Below, piece after piece: positions 16,319-24,254 of a stretch of DNA of 38,818 nucleotides (position 1 is the stretch's first letter; every line of letters begins with the position of its first letter). Position numbers and translations under genes: made by a program. Location: positions 1 to 38,818 of the forward strand of contig CAKUHB010000028.1 of NCBI GenBank assembly GCA_934655875.1, written 5' to 3'. The stretch comes from an uncultured Oscillospiraceae bacterium (GTDB lineage Bacteria; Bacillota; Clostridia; Oscillospirales; Oscillospiraceae). A model generated the notes under the pieces. That model was not told the origin of the DNA and ran no database searches. It worked only from the letters and a program-made list of their open reading frames with translations.

Positions 16319-18388
16319 ATGGGCTATACTGCCAATGACATTCGCAACATCTGCCTGCTTGGCCACGGCGGCGACGGCAAATCCGCTCTGTGCGAGAGCA
16401 TGCTGTTCACCACCAAGGCGATCACCCGTCTGGGCAAGCGCGCTGATGGCACCACTGTTTCTGACTTTGACGATGAAGAGAAGAAGAGACAGTATTCCAT
16501 CTCTTCCTCTGTGATTCCCGTTGAATATAGCAAGTGCAAGATCAACGTGATCGACAACCCCGGCTATTTCGACTTTGCCGGCCAGATCGTGCAGTCTCTG
16601 CGCGTGGCTGACGCGGGCCTCATCTGCCTGACCGCCAAGAGCGGCATCGGCGTCGGCACTGAAAAGGGCTGGAAGTACCTGTCCAAGGCCGGTCTGCCCG
16701 CCATGTTCTACATTTCCAAGCTCGACGAAGAGCATGCCAACTTCTTCAATGTCCTCGACAGCCTGCGCGAGATGTTCGGCGCGTCCGTCATTCCGTTCAC
16801 CTTCCCGATCCTCAAGGGCGAGGAAGCCGTCGGTCTGGTCGACCTCATCGAGAAGAAGGCCTATGACGCCAATGGCAAAGAGATCGCCCTGCCGGCCGAC
16901 GCTGCCGACAAGATCGAAGAGTACATGGCAGAGCTGAACGAGCAGGTCGCTGAGACCGACGAAGCGCTCATGGAGAAGTTCTTCATGGAAGAGCCGTTCA
17001 CGCAGGAAGAGCTCATCACCGGCATCAAGGCCGGCATCCGCGAGCGCAGCGTGACCCCCGTCTTCTGCGGCTGCGCCTACACGGGCCTTGGCACCACCAA
17101 CCTCCTGTCCAACCTCGTCAAGTATGCGCCGAACCCCCTCGAGGGCAAGCCCATGGCCCAGGTCGACGAAGAGGGCAAGGAATCCGAGTTCAAGCTCGAC
17201 CCGAACGGCAGCCCCATGGCGTTCGTTTTCAACACGCTGGCTGACCAGTACGGCAAGAACTCCTACTTCAAGGTCATCTCCGGAGACATCGAAGACACCC
17301 TCACGGTCGTCAACGCCCGCACCGGCGATTCCGAAAAGCTCGGCAACATGTTCTTCCCGAAGGGCAAGGACAACACCAAGACCTCCAAGATCTGCTGCGG
17401 CGATATCGGCGTTTTCACAAAGCTCGCTTCCGTCAAGACCGGCGACACGCTGGGCCTGCCGGGCAAGACCGTCCGTATCAAGGGCATGACCTATGATGAG
17501 CCGATGTACAAGCAGGCCATCTACGCCAAGGTCAAGGGCACCGAGGATAAGATCGCTGCCGGTCTCGTCAAGCTGAACGAGGAAGACGCGTCCTTCACCT
17601 ACGGCAACGACCCCGAGACCAAGGAGCTCATCATTGCCGGCACCGGCGATATGCAGCTGTCCGTCCTCATGGCCAAGCTCGCCAGCAAGTACAAGGTCGA
17701 GGCTGTCCTGAAGCCCGCCAAGATCGCGTACCGCGAGACCATCAAGAAGAAGGTCGAGATCCACGGCCGTCACAAGAAGCAGTCCGGCGGCCATGGCCAG
17801 TTCGGCGATGTCTACATCCGCTTCGAGCCGCAGTCCGAATCCGAAGAGATGATCTTCGCAGACGAGACCGTCGGCGGCTGCGTGCCGAAGAACTTCATCC
17901 CGTCCGTTGAAAAGGGCCTGCGCAACTGCGTCGGCAAGGGCGTTCTGGCCGGCTACCCGGTCGTGTTCCTCAAGGCCACGCTGTACTTCGGTTCCTATCA
18001 CCCCGTTGACTCCTCCGATATGGCATTCCAGACCGCTGCCGGCATCGCCTACAAGGAAGGTCTGCCCACCGCTGGCCCGACCCTGCTCGAGCCGATCGGC
18101 GAGCTGAAGGTTCTCATCCCCGACGGCAACATGGGCGACGTCATCGGCGACCTCAACAAGCGCCGCGGCCGCGTCATGGGCATGAACCCCGATCCCGAGA
18201 ATCCCGGCTATCAGATCGTTGAAGCGGAAGTTCCGGTCGGCGAAATGTCCTCCTATTCCATTGACCTCCGCGCCATGAGCCAGGGCCGCGGCAGCTACAC
18301 GCTGAAGTTCGTCCGCTATGAGGAAGTCCCGCAGATGAACCAGGCCAAGATCATCGAAGACGCCAAGAAGGAAGAGGAAGAAGCATAA
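16319..18388 (+). CDS. elongation factor G-like translational GTPase (EF-G paralogue)
   Basis: 689 residues, full EF-G length. G1 is GHGGDGKS (15-22) instead of the usual GHIDAGKT, G3 is DNPG (79-82) and G4 is SKLD (133-136) instead of NKxD. Domains II to V follow, with GHGQFGDVYIRFEP marking domain IV and RGRVMGMNPDPENPGYQ the domain V region. The residue after DNPG is Tyr83, where canonical EF-G has the catalytic His. These deviations are typical of the EF-G2/EF-G-like subfamily common in Clostridia, so this is not the main fusA, which normally lies beside rpsL-rpsG. The precise role of the subfamily is unsettled. AAAGGAG lies 11 bases before the ATG. It stands alone with its own promoter and terminator, and its codon use looks strongly biased, suggesting good expression. 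Confidence 0.9.
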   Translation: MGYTANDIRNICLLGHGGDGKSALCESMLFTTKAITRLGKRADGTTVSDFDDEEKKRQYSISSSVIPVEYSKCKINVIDNPGYFDFAGQIVQSLRVADAGLICLTAKSGIGVGTEKGWKYLSKAGLPAMFYISKLDEEHANFFNVLDSLREMFGASVIPFTFPILKGEEAVGLVDLIEKKAYDANGKEIALPADAADKIEEYMAELNEQVAETDEALMEKFFMEEPFTQEELITGIKAGIRERSVTPVFCGCAYTGLGTTNLLSNLVKYAPNPLEGKPMAQVDEEGKESEFKLDPNGSPMAFVFNTLADQYGKNSYFKVISGDIEDTLTVVNARTGDSEKLGNMFFPKGKDNTKTSKICCGDIGVFTKLASVKTGDTLGLPGKTVRIKGMTYDEPMYKQAIYAKVKGTEDKIAAGLVKLNEEDASFTYGNDPETKELIIAGTGDMQLSVLMAKLASKYKVEAVLKPAKIAYRETIKKKVEIHGRHKKQSGGHGQFGDVYIRFEPQSESEEMIFADETVGGCVPKNFIPSVEKGLRNCVGKGVLAGYPVVFLKATLYFGSYHPVDSSDMAFQTAAGIAYKEGLPTAGPTLLEPIGELKVLIPDGNMGDVIGDLNKRRGRVMGMNPDPENPGYQIVEAEVPVGEMSSYSIDLRAMSQGRGSYTLKFVRYEEVPQMNQAKIIEDAKKEEEEA

Positions 18389-18408
18389 GCTTTCCTCCAT
18401 ACCAGAAA

Positions 18409-18440
18409 AAACCCCCGGTTTCCACGGAAACCGGGGGTTT
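18409..18440 (+). terminator. strong terminator of the EF-G-like gene
   Basis: AAACCCCCGGTTTCC (18409-18423) pairs exactly with 18426-18440, flanked by an A-run and followed by TTTTC. Confidence 0.9.
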
Positions 18441-18448
18441 TCAGGTGA

Positions 18449-18551
18449 TAAGTAAGTGAAAAGTGAATAAGTGTGGTGCTGTCTGTGCCAGCGATTTGAA
18501 TTGTGCCGTGTTGCGTCGCATCAACCTCTTCACGCTTCACTATTACTTTTT
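18449..18551. repeat. short MITE-like sequence with imperfect inverted ends
   Basis: The left end reads AAGTAAGTGAAAAGTGAA and the right end, read in reverse complement, reads AAGTAATAGTGAAGCGTGAA. The inner 60 bp is unrelated sequence without an open frame. The similarity of the ends is clear by eye but short. Confidence 0.4.
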
Positions 18552-18562
18552 ATTTTACAAAG

Positions 18563-18591
18563 AAGGCGCACCGCAGACTGCGGTGCGCCTT
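18563..18591 (-). terminator. terminator of the dicarboxylate symporter gene
   Basis: AAGGCGCACCGC (18563-18574) pairs with GCGGTGCGCCTT (18580-18591). Read on the minus strand it is followed by CTTTGTAAAATAAAAAG. It lies 28 bp after the stop. Confidence 0.75.
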
Positions 18592-18618
18592 CCATGAAAT
18601 AAGGGGTCTTATGATTTT

Positions 18619-19869
18619 TTACTTTGCAGCCTTGGCAGCCTTCTTTGCGGCCTTCTCACGCTCCAGGCGGGAGATGAACAGGGCGCAGGTTGCGTCGCCG
18701 GTGATGTTCAGCGTGGTGCGGCCCATGTCGAAGATCTTGTCGACACCAGCGATGATGGCGATGCCCTCGACCGGCAGGCCGACCTGCGTCAGAACCATGG
18801 CCAGCATGATCATGCCGGCACCGGAGACACCTGCGGTACCGACGGACGCGAGCGTCGCAGTCAGGACGATCATGGCCATGTCGCCCAGCGTCAGCTGAAC
18901 GCCGTAGCAGCAGGCGATGAAGACTGCGCAGACGGCCTGATAGATGGCCGTGCCGTCCATGTTGATCGTTGCGCCCAGCGGCAGGACGAAGGAGCTGATC
19001 TCAGGCTCCGCGCCCATCTTGTTGCAGCACTCGATGTTGACGGGCAGGGTAGCGTTGGAGGACGTGGTGGTGAATGCGGTGATCATAGCGGGAGCCAGAC
19101 CCTTGAAGAACTTGATCGGGCTCATCTTGGACAGGAACTTGACGGACAGGCCGTAGACCACAACGACGTGAACGATGTAGCCAAGGTAAGCCACGCCGAT
19201 GATGAGCGCCAGCTTGCCGATGATGTCAGCACCGTTGACGGCGACAACGTTTGTCATCAGGCACAGAACGCCGATCGGGGTGAACTTAATAATCATCATC
19301 ATGATCTGCATGATGACTTCTTCACAGCAGTTGATGATCTCGCCGATCTTCTGGCCCTTTTCGCCGGCAGCCAGAACGCCTGCGCCGAGGAAGATGGCGA
19401 TGACGATGACCGGCAGCATGTCGGAGTTGACCATGGGCTTGAAGAAGTTATCGGGGAAGATGTTCACGATAACCTGCATGACAGACGGGGCTTCTTTTGC
19501 CTCATATGCAAGACCTTCAATTTCAGCAGACGGCAGCGGGGTGAAATTGCCCTTGAAGATGTTGACCAGAACAAGGCCGATGACGACGGCCAGCGCGGTC
19601 GTGATCATGTAATAGATGAAGGTCTTCAGGCCGACGGAGCCGACACGCTTGAGATCCTTCAGGCTGATGACGCCGTCAGCGATCGAGAACAGGACAACCG
19701 GGACGACCAGGAACTTCAGCAGGTTGACGTAGATCGTGCCGATGGGCTTGATCCACTCGGTTGTAAAATCGCCGAGACCGGCGAACGCGAAGATGAGACC
19801 GAAGATAATACCGGCAAGCATGCCAATAAATATCCACGCTGGCAGACTGAGCTTCTTCTTTTCTTTCAT
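18619..19869 (-). CDS. dicarboxylate/amino acid:cation symporter (DAACS family)
   Basis: 416 residues, the GltP/DctA/SstT family size. It starts KLSLPAWIFIGMLAGIIFGLIF. It contains the family's discontinuous helix hairpins: TTSSNATLPVNIECC (the serine-rich re-entrant loop), FVLPLGATINMDGTAIYQAVCAVFIA (the NMDGT motif that co-ordinates sodium), and the C-terminal DKIFDMGRTTLNITGDATCALFI (the substrate-binding D...R..N.xGD motif). It imports dicarboxylates or acidic/neutral amino acids with Na+ or H+; specificity cannot be read. AGAAAGGGAG precedes the ATG. It is a single-gene unit. Confidence 0.94.
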   Translation of the reverse strand: MKEKKKLSLPAWIFIGMLAGIIFGLIFAFAGLGDFTTEWIKPIGTIYVNLLKFLVVPVVLFSIADGVISLKDLKRVGSVGLKTFIYYMITTALAVVIGLVLVNIFKGNFTPLPSAEIEGLAYEAKEAPSVMQVIVNIFPDNFFKPMVNSDMLPVIVIAIFLGAGVLAAGEKGQKIGEIINCCEEVIMQIMMMIIKFTPIGVLCLMTNVVAVNGADIIGKLALIIGVAYLGYIVHVVVVYGLSVKFLSKMSPIKFFKGLAPAMITAFTTTSSNATLPVNIECCNKMGAEPEISSFVLPLGATINMDGTAIYQAVCAVFIACCYGVQLTLGDMAMIVLTATLASVGTAGVSGAGMIMLAMVLTQVGLPVEGIAIIAGVDKIFDMGRTTLNITGDATCALFISRLEREKAAKKAAKAAK

Positions 19870-20017
19870 AGAAATCTCCCTTTCTTCTTCGGGGTTTCCC
19901 CCAGATTACAATACACAGAATACCATGTCGAACAGCCCTCCGTAAAGCTAATCTGCCTAATCTTAACGATATATTAACGTTTCCAATCATGCATAATGCA
20001 CAAACAGAAACAAAAAA

Positions 20018-20045
20018 GGACGCACACAGCGCGCTGTGTGCGTCC
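20018..20045 (-). terminator. terminator of the OadG-like gene
   Basis: A 28-nt perfect palindrome (20018-20045) begins GGACGCACACAGC and is preceded on the plus strand by a run of six A, i.e. a T-run for minus-strand transcripts. It lies 14 bp past the oadG-like stop. Confidence 0.85.
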
Positions 20046-20059
20046 TGATTGTATGTAGC

Positions 20060-20413
20060 TTATTCGCCGTCCGTGATCTCGCGGATGGAGATGAACCGGA
20101 GCTGGTTGAGGGGCTTTCCGGTCTTGTCGGCGACAATCGCCATGAGCATGGCCGCGGTCTTGTCAGGGACGTTGTGCAGCTTGATCTGACCGGCAGAGCC
20201 GGGCGCTTCGGCAGGTCTTGTGACCGGAGCGGCAGCGGCGGGAGCAGCGGCGGGCGCTTCGGTCTTTTTGCGGCCGGAGATGATTTTGCCTGCGATCTGC
20301 GTGACAAACATCAGAAGGATCAGGCCAAAGAAAACCACAGCCATGCCGAGAACGACGATCAAAGCGGCGGTGCCAATGGAAATGCGCTCCATGGCGGCGT
20401 TAATCAGAAACAT
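20060..20413 (-). CDS. OadG family protein (sodium-pump decarboxylase gamma-like subunit)
   Basis: 117 residues. A single N-terminal membrane helix (about 11-34, ALIVVLGMAVVFFGLILLMF) is the OadG_gamma signature. An Ala/Pro-rich linker and a short C-terminal segment (VPDKTAAMLMAIVADKTG, ending FISIREITDGE) follow. The ATG at 20413 has GAGGAGG seven bases upstream. The open frame runs on to 20620, but that part lies in the intergenic repeat. OadG subunits assemble Na+-pumping oxaloacetate, methylmalonyl-CoA or glutaconyl-CoA decarboxylases in the membrane. No alpha or beta subunit gene adjoins it, so it either serves a complex encoded elsewhere or has another role. Confidence 0.8.
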   Translation of the reverse strand: MFLINAAMERISIGTAALIVVLGMAVVFFGLILLMFVTQIAGKIISGRKKTEAPAAAPAAAAPVTRPAEAPGSAGQIKLHNVPDKTAAMLMAIVADKTGKPLNQLRFISIREITDGE

Positions 20414-20515
20414 ACGATTTTCCTCCTCACAAAGCGCATCCGCGCCCTGATTTTTCGGGGCTATTATAGCGCAGAATCTCGTTAATTTGGTGTTAAAGAA
20501 CGTCCGCTCCCAAAA

Positions 20516-20919
20516 GCCTTCCCCTCCGGGGAAGGTGGCCCGAAGGGCCGGATGAGGGTCGGGGAGCACGATCGATGCTGCTGTGCAGATATTTGGTGTC
20601 TGCAGTCCCTCATCAGTCACGGCTCACGCCGTGACAGCTTCCCCCCCCAGGGGAAGCCGTTTTTTTCCAGTGCAAATACGTACCATACTGTAAATTTTGA
20701 TAGCACCTTCTTTTGACTGTACCCATTCAAAGGCACTCAGAAACAAATTTGATGCCTACACCAACGGGCGGCGCGTACCATAGCGCACGTATTGTGACCC
20801 AATGCGAATGTAGAAGCTTTCAAATTGGCTTCTTGCCTGAATTGCACTGCGGCACAAGCCCCGCGTCCCCACGCACTCTTTTCTCCCCATTCTTTTCTCT
20901 TGCGAGAGAAAAGAATGGG
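20516..20919. repeat. long non-coding repeat, copy 1 (plus orientation)
   Basis: About 400 bp shared with 24856-25305 in inverted orientation. The first part (20516-20660) is a nested-palindrome element: GCCTTCCCC-TCC-GGGGAAGG, GGCCC-GAA-GGGCC, ATGAGGGTCGGGGAGCAC, then CCCTCATCAGTCACGG and AGCTTCCCC...GGGGAAGCCG. The second part contains AATACGTACCAT, TTCAAAGGCAC, GCCTAC..AACGGGCGGCGCG and ACAAGCCCCGCGTC. It ends in a hairpin CCCATTCTTTTCTC (20886-20899) paired with 20906-20919. No convincing gene lies in it. Confidence 0.85.
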
Positions 20920-20974
20920 CCGTCGGAGACACGCTGGGAGTGCCCTTGACGTAAAAAAATTTGCAAAATTAAGA

Positions 20975-21002
20975 TTGCAAACTCCGGGAAACGTGCTATA
21001 AT
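20975..21002 (+). promoter_or_regulatory. promoter of the candidate cobalamin riboswitch RNA
   Basis: TTGCAA (20975-20980), 16-nt spacer, TATAAT (20997-21002). The predicted transcript starts near 21009, directly before the riboswitch-like sequence and just outside repeat copy 1. Confidence 0.65.
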
Positions 21003-21009
21003 AAAAACA

Positions 21010-21140
21010 GGAAAGTTGATAGGCGGATTCAGTTCGCATGGCCCTGTGCCATAGCGGAATGGGGTGAGAAGCCCCGCGAGTGGGTCACTGTGATGCATGC
21101 CCGACATGCTAAGTCAGATACGCCAGAGCTGGATCTGTGC
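21010..21140 (+). ncRNA. candidate cobalamin (B12) riboswitch without a downstream gene
   Basis: The order of conserved blocks matches the cobalamin riboswitch family. GCGGAAT is followed by a P4-like stem GGGG-TGAGAAG-CCCC (21061-21075), then GTGGGTCACTGTGA (21080-21093, the family's CCACTGTGA-like block). A short P6-type hairpin GCATG-CCCGA-CATGC comes next, then AAGTCAGATACGCC (21111-21124, cf. consensus AAGTCAGGAGACCTGCC). A sigma-A promoter lies before it and a transcription terminator after it, as in an expression platform. The short P6 side suggests a compact class. Identification is by eye. No plus-strand gene follows before ddl at 22010, about 870 bp away and behind three terminators. 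Confidence 0.7.
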
Positions 21141-21164
21141 TCCTGCCGTCACCGGGAGTTGATT

Positions 21165-21208
21165 GGACGTTCACGTCCGCACGGCTGGTGGCTGTGCGGA
21201 CGTTTTTG
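21165..21208 (+). terminator. riboswitch terminator with alternative hairpin
   Basis: ACGTCCGCAC (21173-21182) pairs with GTGCGGACGT (21194-21203), followed by TTTTTG. GGACG-TTCA-CGTCC (21165-21178) uses the 5' arm of the terminator for a competing hairpin, which is the layout expected of a switchable terminator. Confidence 0.8.
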
Positions 21209-21315
21209 TTTGTACCTGCGTCTCATCCCCCTGAAACGCACGATCGGAAACGCTGCACACACCGAGCGCTTTCCGGGCAGTGCAGCAGGCGGGTCCCCCC
21301 TCGCAGCGCATTGTC

Positions 21316-21366
21316 AAAAAAAGATCAGCCCACCGGCGACGGGAACCGCCTGTGGGCTGATTTTTT
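21316..21366. terminator. bidirectional terminator
   Basis: ATCAGCCCAC (21324-21333) pairs with GTGGGCTGAT (21352-21361), with seven A before and six T after. It serves the minus-strand gene ending at 21415 and also blocks plus-strand read-through from the riboswitch. Confidence 0.85.
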
Positions 21367-21379
21367 GCATAAGATCGAG

Positions 21380-21408
21380 CAGCCTTCCCATGCGGGAAGG
21401 CTGTTTTT
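21380..21408 (+). terminator. plus-strand terminator
   Basis: CAGCCTTCCC (21380-21389) pairs with GGGAAGGCTG (21394-21403), loop ATGC, followed by TTTTT. It is the third T-tailed hairpin in the plus direction after the riboswitch. Confidence 0.75.
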
Positions 21409-21414
21409 GCGCAT

Positions 21415-21831
21415 TCACGTATCCATATCCGGAATGGAGATATTGTCGGTTCCGTGCGCCTCAAATTCGGCGATGTAATCGTCCATGCGGGAGACCAGCT
21501 CCTCGTAGTTGTCGTTTGAGACCGGCTGGTAATCCATGTCGCGCCGTGCCAGCTCCTCGGCGAGAATCTCATAGAATACCGTGTCCTCGTAATCCATAAT
21601 GGCCTCGTGGATGCCGCCGTCCGAAAACGCGCGCGACGGAACGTCCACGCCCTGATACCGCTCGACGAGCGCGCCCATGCCCTCTTTTCGGCACAGGGAG
21701 AACAGCTTCGATTCCAGATTGTCGTAATCCTCGAAGCGGTCGTCCCCGCGGGTCGAGTTGAGGATCCAGTTGCCGATATAGACCATATCCAGAAGACGGC
21801 GGAACTCCTTTTTTGACAGATCGATCTGCAT
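21415..21831 (-). CDS. conserved hypothetical acidic protein
   Basis: 138 residues, not recognised. It is acidic, largely helical and without membrane segments. It starts MQIDLSKKEFRRLLDMVYIGNWILNS-like, contains CRKEGMGALVERYQG, and ends in an acidic tail SIPDMDT. The ATG at 21831 has GAGGAGG eight bases upstream. An upstream ATG at 21855 is less likely. It is a single gene with a good terminator, convergent to the riboswitch RNA and divergent from ddl. Some small acidic proteins of this size are regulators or inhibitors, but nothing in the sequence fixes a role. Confidence 0.7.
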   Translation of the reverse strand: MQIDLSKKEFRRLLDMVYIGNWILNSTRGDDRFEDYDNLESKLFSLCRKEGMGALVERYQGVDVPSRAFSDGGIHEAIMDYEDTVFYEILAEELARRDMDYQPVSNDNYEELVSRMDDYIAEFEAHGTDNISIPDMDT

Positions 21832-21926
21832 GCCAAAAGCCTCCTCTGCAATCACGCTCTAAACATTATATACAGGTTGCACCGGATTTTCTACTGTTAA
21901 AATCACAGTATTATGGAAAAAGATAC

Positions 21927-21955
21927 TTGTGTTCTGCGGCAGTTTCGCATATGAT
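21927..21955 (+). promoter_or_regulatory. promoter of the ddl operon
   Basis: TTGTGT (21927-21932), 17-nt spacer, TATGAT (21950-21955), about 55 bp before the ddl start. A second weaker possibility (TTGCAC with TAAAAT) lies upstream. Confidence 0.5.
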
Positions 21956-22009
21956 ATGAATGCTGCCGTATGATCTTTAGCAGCGGCGGCGGAAAAGAGG
22001 GTTCCTGTT

Positions 22010-23071
22010 TTGAAAAAACTGAGCGTTTGCATCCTGTTTGGCGGTGTCTCGTCGGAGCACGAGGTCTCGCTGCGTTCGGCAGAATCCGTGCTGAACAATA
22101 TCGATCAAAGTAAATATAATGTCTTCCCGGTCGGCATCACGAAGGATGGCGACTGGATCCTCTTCGGCGGCAAGGACTACAGCATGCTCCCCGCCGGAAC
22201 GTGGCAGAACTGCGAAAATAACCGCCGCGCGGCGCTCTCGCCCGTGCGCGGGCAGGGCCTGCTCAGCTTTGAAAACGACTGCGTCGTGCGTGAGCGCATC
22301 GACGTCGTCTTCCCGGTCATGCACGGCGAAAACTGCGAGGACGGCGCCATTCAGGGCCTTTTGCAGATCGCGGGCATTCCCTACGTCGGCCCGCACGTTG
22401 CGGCTTCGGCGGCCTGCATGGACAAGACCACCACAAAGCTCATTGCGTCGCAGGTCGGCGTGCGTCAGGCCGACTGGCAGCTTGTGACGCGCGAAAGCTT
22501 CGCGCGCAGCCGCGAAGCGGCGCTGGATGCTGTGGAAGCAAAGTTCCAGTATCCGGTCTTCGTCAAGCCGGCCGGCACCGGCTCCTCCGTCGGCGTTGCC
22601 AAGGCGAAGGATCGCGAAGCGCTGGAAGCTGCGATCGAAGCCGCACTCAAATATGACCGCAAGGTTCTCGTCGAGGAGTTTATCCGCGGCCAGGAGGTCG
22701 AGGTCGCCGTGCTCGGCAACGAAAACCCGTGCGCGTCCGTCTGCGGCGAGATCGATTCCGGTGCGGAATTTTACGATTATACGGCAAAGTATATCTCCGA
22801 CTCCGCGCATCTCTATATTCCCGCGCGCATTTCCGAGCAGACCTCCGAGCAGGTGCGCGAGTCTGCCATCCGCGTCTATACGGCTATGGGCTGCCGCGGC
22901 CTTTCCCGCGTCGACTTCTTCGTCACGGCGGACGGCGGCGTTGTCTTCAACGAGATCAATACCATCCCCGGCTTCACCTCGATCTCCATGTATCCCAAGC
23001 TGTTTGAAGCCAGCGGGATCCCCTACAGCGAGCTGATCGACGACCTGCTCGCGCTGGCACTGGAGGCGTGA
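22010..23071 (+). CDS. ddl: D-alanine--D-alanine ligase
   Basis: 353 residues, ATP-grasp family. It makes the D-Ala-D-Ala dipeptide for peptidoglycan in the cytoplasm. The N-terminal signature GGVSSEHEVSL (11-21) is followed by FPVMHGENCEDGAIQG. FVKPAGTGSSVGV is the ATP-binding lysine and glycine-rich loop, and GRGLSRVDFF-like and FNEINTIPGFTSISMYP are the Mg-binding and C-terminal motifs. The omega-loop EFYDYTAKYI carries the Tyr typical of D-Ala-D-Ala rather than D-lactate (VanA-type) ligases. The start is TTG at 22010 with AGAGGG seven bases before. It heads a four-gene operon. Confidence 0.95.
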   Translation: MKKLSVCILFGGVSSEHEVSLRSAESVLNNIDQSKYNVFPVGITKDGDWILFGGKDYSMLPAGTWQNCENNRRAALSPVRGQGLLSFENDCVVRERIDVVFPVMHGENCEDGAIQGLLQIAGIPYVGPHVAASAACMDKTTTKLIASQVGVRQADWQLVTRESFARSREAALDAVEAKFQYPVFVKPAGTGSSVGVAKAKDREALEAAIEAALKYDRKVLVEEFIRGQEVEVAVLGNENPCASVCGEIDSGAEFYDYTAKYISDSAHLYIPARISEQTSEQVRESAIRVYTAMGCRGLSRVDFFVTADGGVVFNEINTIPGFTSISMYPKLFEASGIPYSELIDDLLALALEA

Positions 23072-23496
23072 TGGTACAGGCAGCCAGAATTTCCATCACC
23101 GGCACGCAGCGCATAGAAGACAGCGAGCCGCAGACCCTGAACCTTGTGACCGACGGCTCGTATTGCTTCGAGCCGGGGCTTGCCATCATCTCCTATGTCG
23201 AATCGGAGATGACTGGGCTGGAGGGCGTGGTCACGTCGTTCACCGTGGAGGAGGGCAAGACCGTCACACTCCGCCGCAGCGGCAATGTAAACGCCGAGAT
23301 GATCTTTGACCCGGATCACCCCCACGATTCGCTCTATGACATGGGCTTCGGCACCATGATGATCAGCGTCGTGACCGAAAGCATGACGACGCTTCTCAAC
23401 GAGCACGGCGGCGTGCTGGATCTGGACTACCGCGTCGAGGTCGAGCATGCGCCTTGCAGCCGCAATTTTTACCATATTGAAATACAGACCGTCTGA
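23071..23496 (+). CDS. DUF1934 (YwiB-like) beta-barrel protein
   Basis: 141 residues. The pattern of short strands (ARISITGTQ, LNLVTDGSYCF, AIISYVESEMTGLEGVVTSFTVEE, VTLRRSG, MMISVVTESMTTLLNEHGGVLDLDYRVEVE) matches the DUF1934 calycin-like family, which includes Bacillus YwiB. The SYVESEMTGLEG segment is the most telling. The ATG at 23071 overlaps the ddl stop (TGATG) and has GGAGG just upstream, so it is translationally coupled to ddl. Function is unknown in the family. Confidence 0.85.
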   Translation: MVQAARISITGTQRIEDSEPQTLNLVTDGSYCFEPGLAIISYVESEMTGLEGVVTSFTVEEGKTVTLRRSGNVNAEMIFDPDHPHDSLYDMGFGTMMISVVTESMTTLLNEHGGVLDLDYRVEVEHAPCSRNFYHIEIQTV

Positions 23497-23510
23497 AGGA
23501 GGGCCTTTTC

Positions 23511-24254
23511 ATGAAGCAGCCGCATATCTGCCTGGACGAGACGCTTGGCGTCCGTTATGCCGTTCTTCCCGGCGACCCTGCACGGCTGGACCGCGTGGCG
23601 GCACAGCTGGAGAACGTGCGCGAGCTTGCCTATAACCGCGAGTTCCGCAGCCTGACCGGCACCTACCGGGGCGTCCCCGTGCTGGCCATTTCCACTGGCA
23701 TCGGCGGCTCGTCCGCCGCGATCTGTCTGGAGGAGCTTCATAACATCGGCGTTACCGCCGCCATCCGCATCGGCTCCTGCGGCGCGCTGCAGGCGGGCAT
23801 CCGCCTGGGCGATCTGATCCTCGGCTGCGGCGCGATCCGGGACGACGGCGTTTCCAAGACATATGTCCATACCGAATATCCGGCCGTCGCGGACTATCAG
23901 CTGCTGGGCTATTGCGTGCAGAGCGCGCAGGCGCTCGGCTGCCGCTATCACGTCGGCATCATCCACAGCCACGAGAGCTTCTATCACGAGGAGAACGACG
24001 CAGAAAGCGCCTACTGGGCGCACAAGGGCGCGCTCGGCGCGGATATGGAATCTGCTGCGGTGTTCACCATCGGCCGTCTGCGCGGCATGAAGACCGCGTC
24101 GATCCTCAATAACGTCGTCGTCTGCGGCGAGGACACCGCCGACGCCATCGGCGGCTATGTGGACGGCGAAAGCCTGACCGCCGCCGGCGAGCGCAACGAG
24201 ATCCGGACGGCGCTTGAAGCGCTGTACCGTCTGGACAGGGAGGGGCAGGCATGA
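23511..24254 (+). CDS. nucleoside phosphorylase (uridine/purine phosphorylase family)
   Basis: 247 residues, trimer/hexamer-type nucleoside phosphorylase. VLPGDPARL (18-26) is the phosphate-binding N-terminus. AISTGIGGSSAAICLEEL, AIRIGSCGALQ and GADMESAAVFTI are the conserved phosphate, base-pocket and ribose-binding motifs. The GIGGSSAAI wording is closer to uridine phosphorylase (Udp) than to DeoD, but the substrate cannot be fixed. It splits a nucleoside with phosphate for salvage. AAGGAGG precedes the ATG. It is coupled to the next gene by an ATGA overlap. Confidence 0.9.
   Translation: MKQPHICLDETLGVRYAVLPGDPARLDRVAAQLENVRELAYNREFRSLTGTYRGVPVLAISTGIGGSSAAICLEELHNIGVTAAIRIGSCGALQAGIRLGDLILGCGAIRDDGVSKTYVHTEYPAVADYQLLGYCVQSAQALGCRYHVGIIHSHESFYHEENDAESAYWAHKGALGADMESAAVFTIGRLRGMKTASILNNVVVCGEDTADAIGGYVDGESLTAAGERNEIRTALEALYRLDREGQA

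Noticed and set aside
16319..18388. Tet(M)-like ribosomal protection protein
   Set aside because: The G motifs and tyrosine after DNPG fit the EF-G-like clostridial subfamily; there is no mobile context around it.
20540..20640. Small frames in both long repeat copies that start MTDEG and share NIC and VLPDPHPALRAT
   Set aside because: The similarity is explained by the shared DNA repeat; there is no ribosome binding site and the frames run out into different flanking sequence.
22010..23071. Vancomycin-resistance type D-Ala-D-Lac ligase
   Set aside because: The omega-loop has the Tyr (EFYDYTAKY) of ordinary D-Ala-D-Ala ligases and no vanH or vanX gene is nearby.
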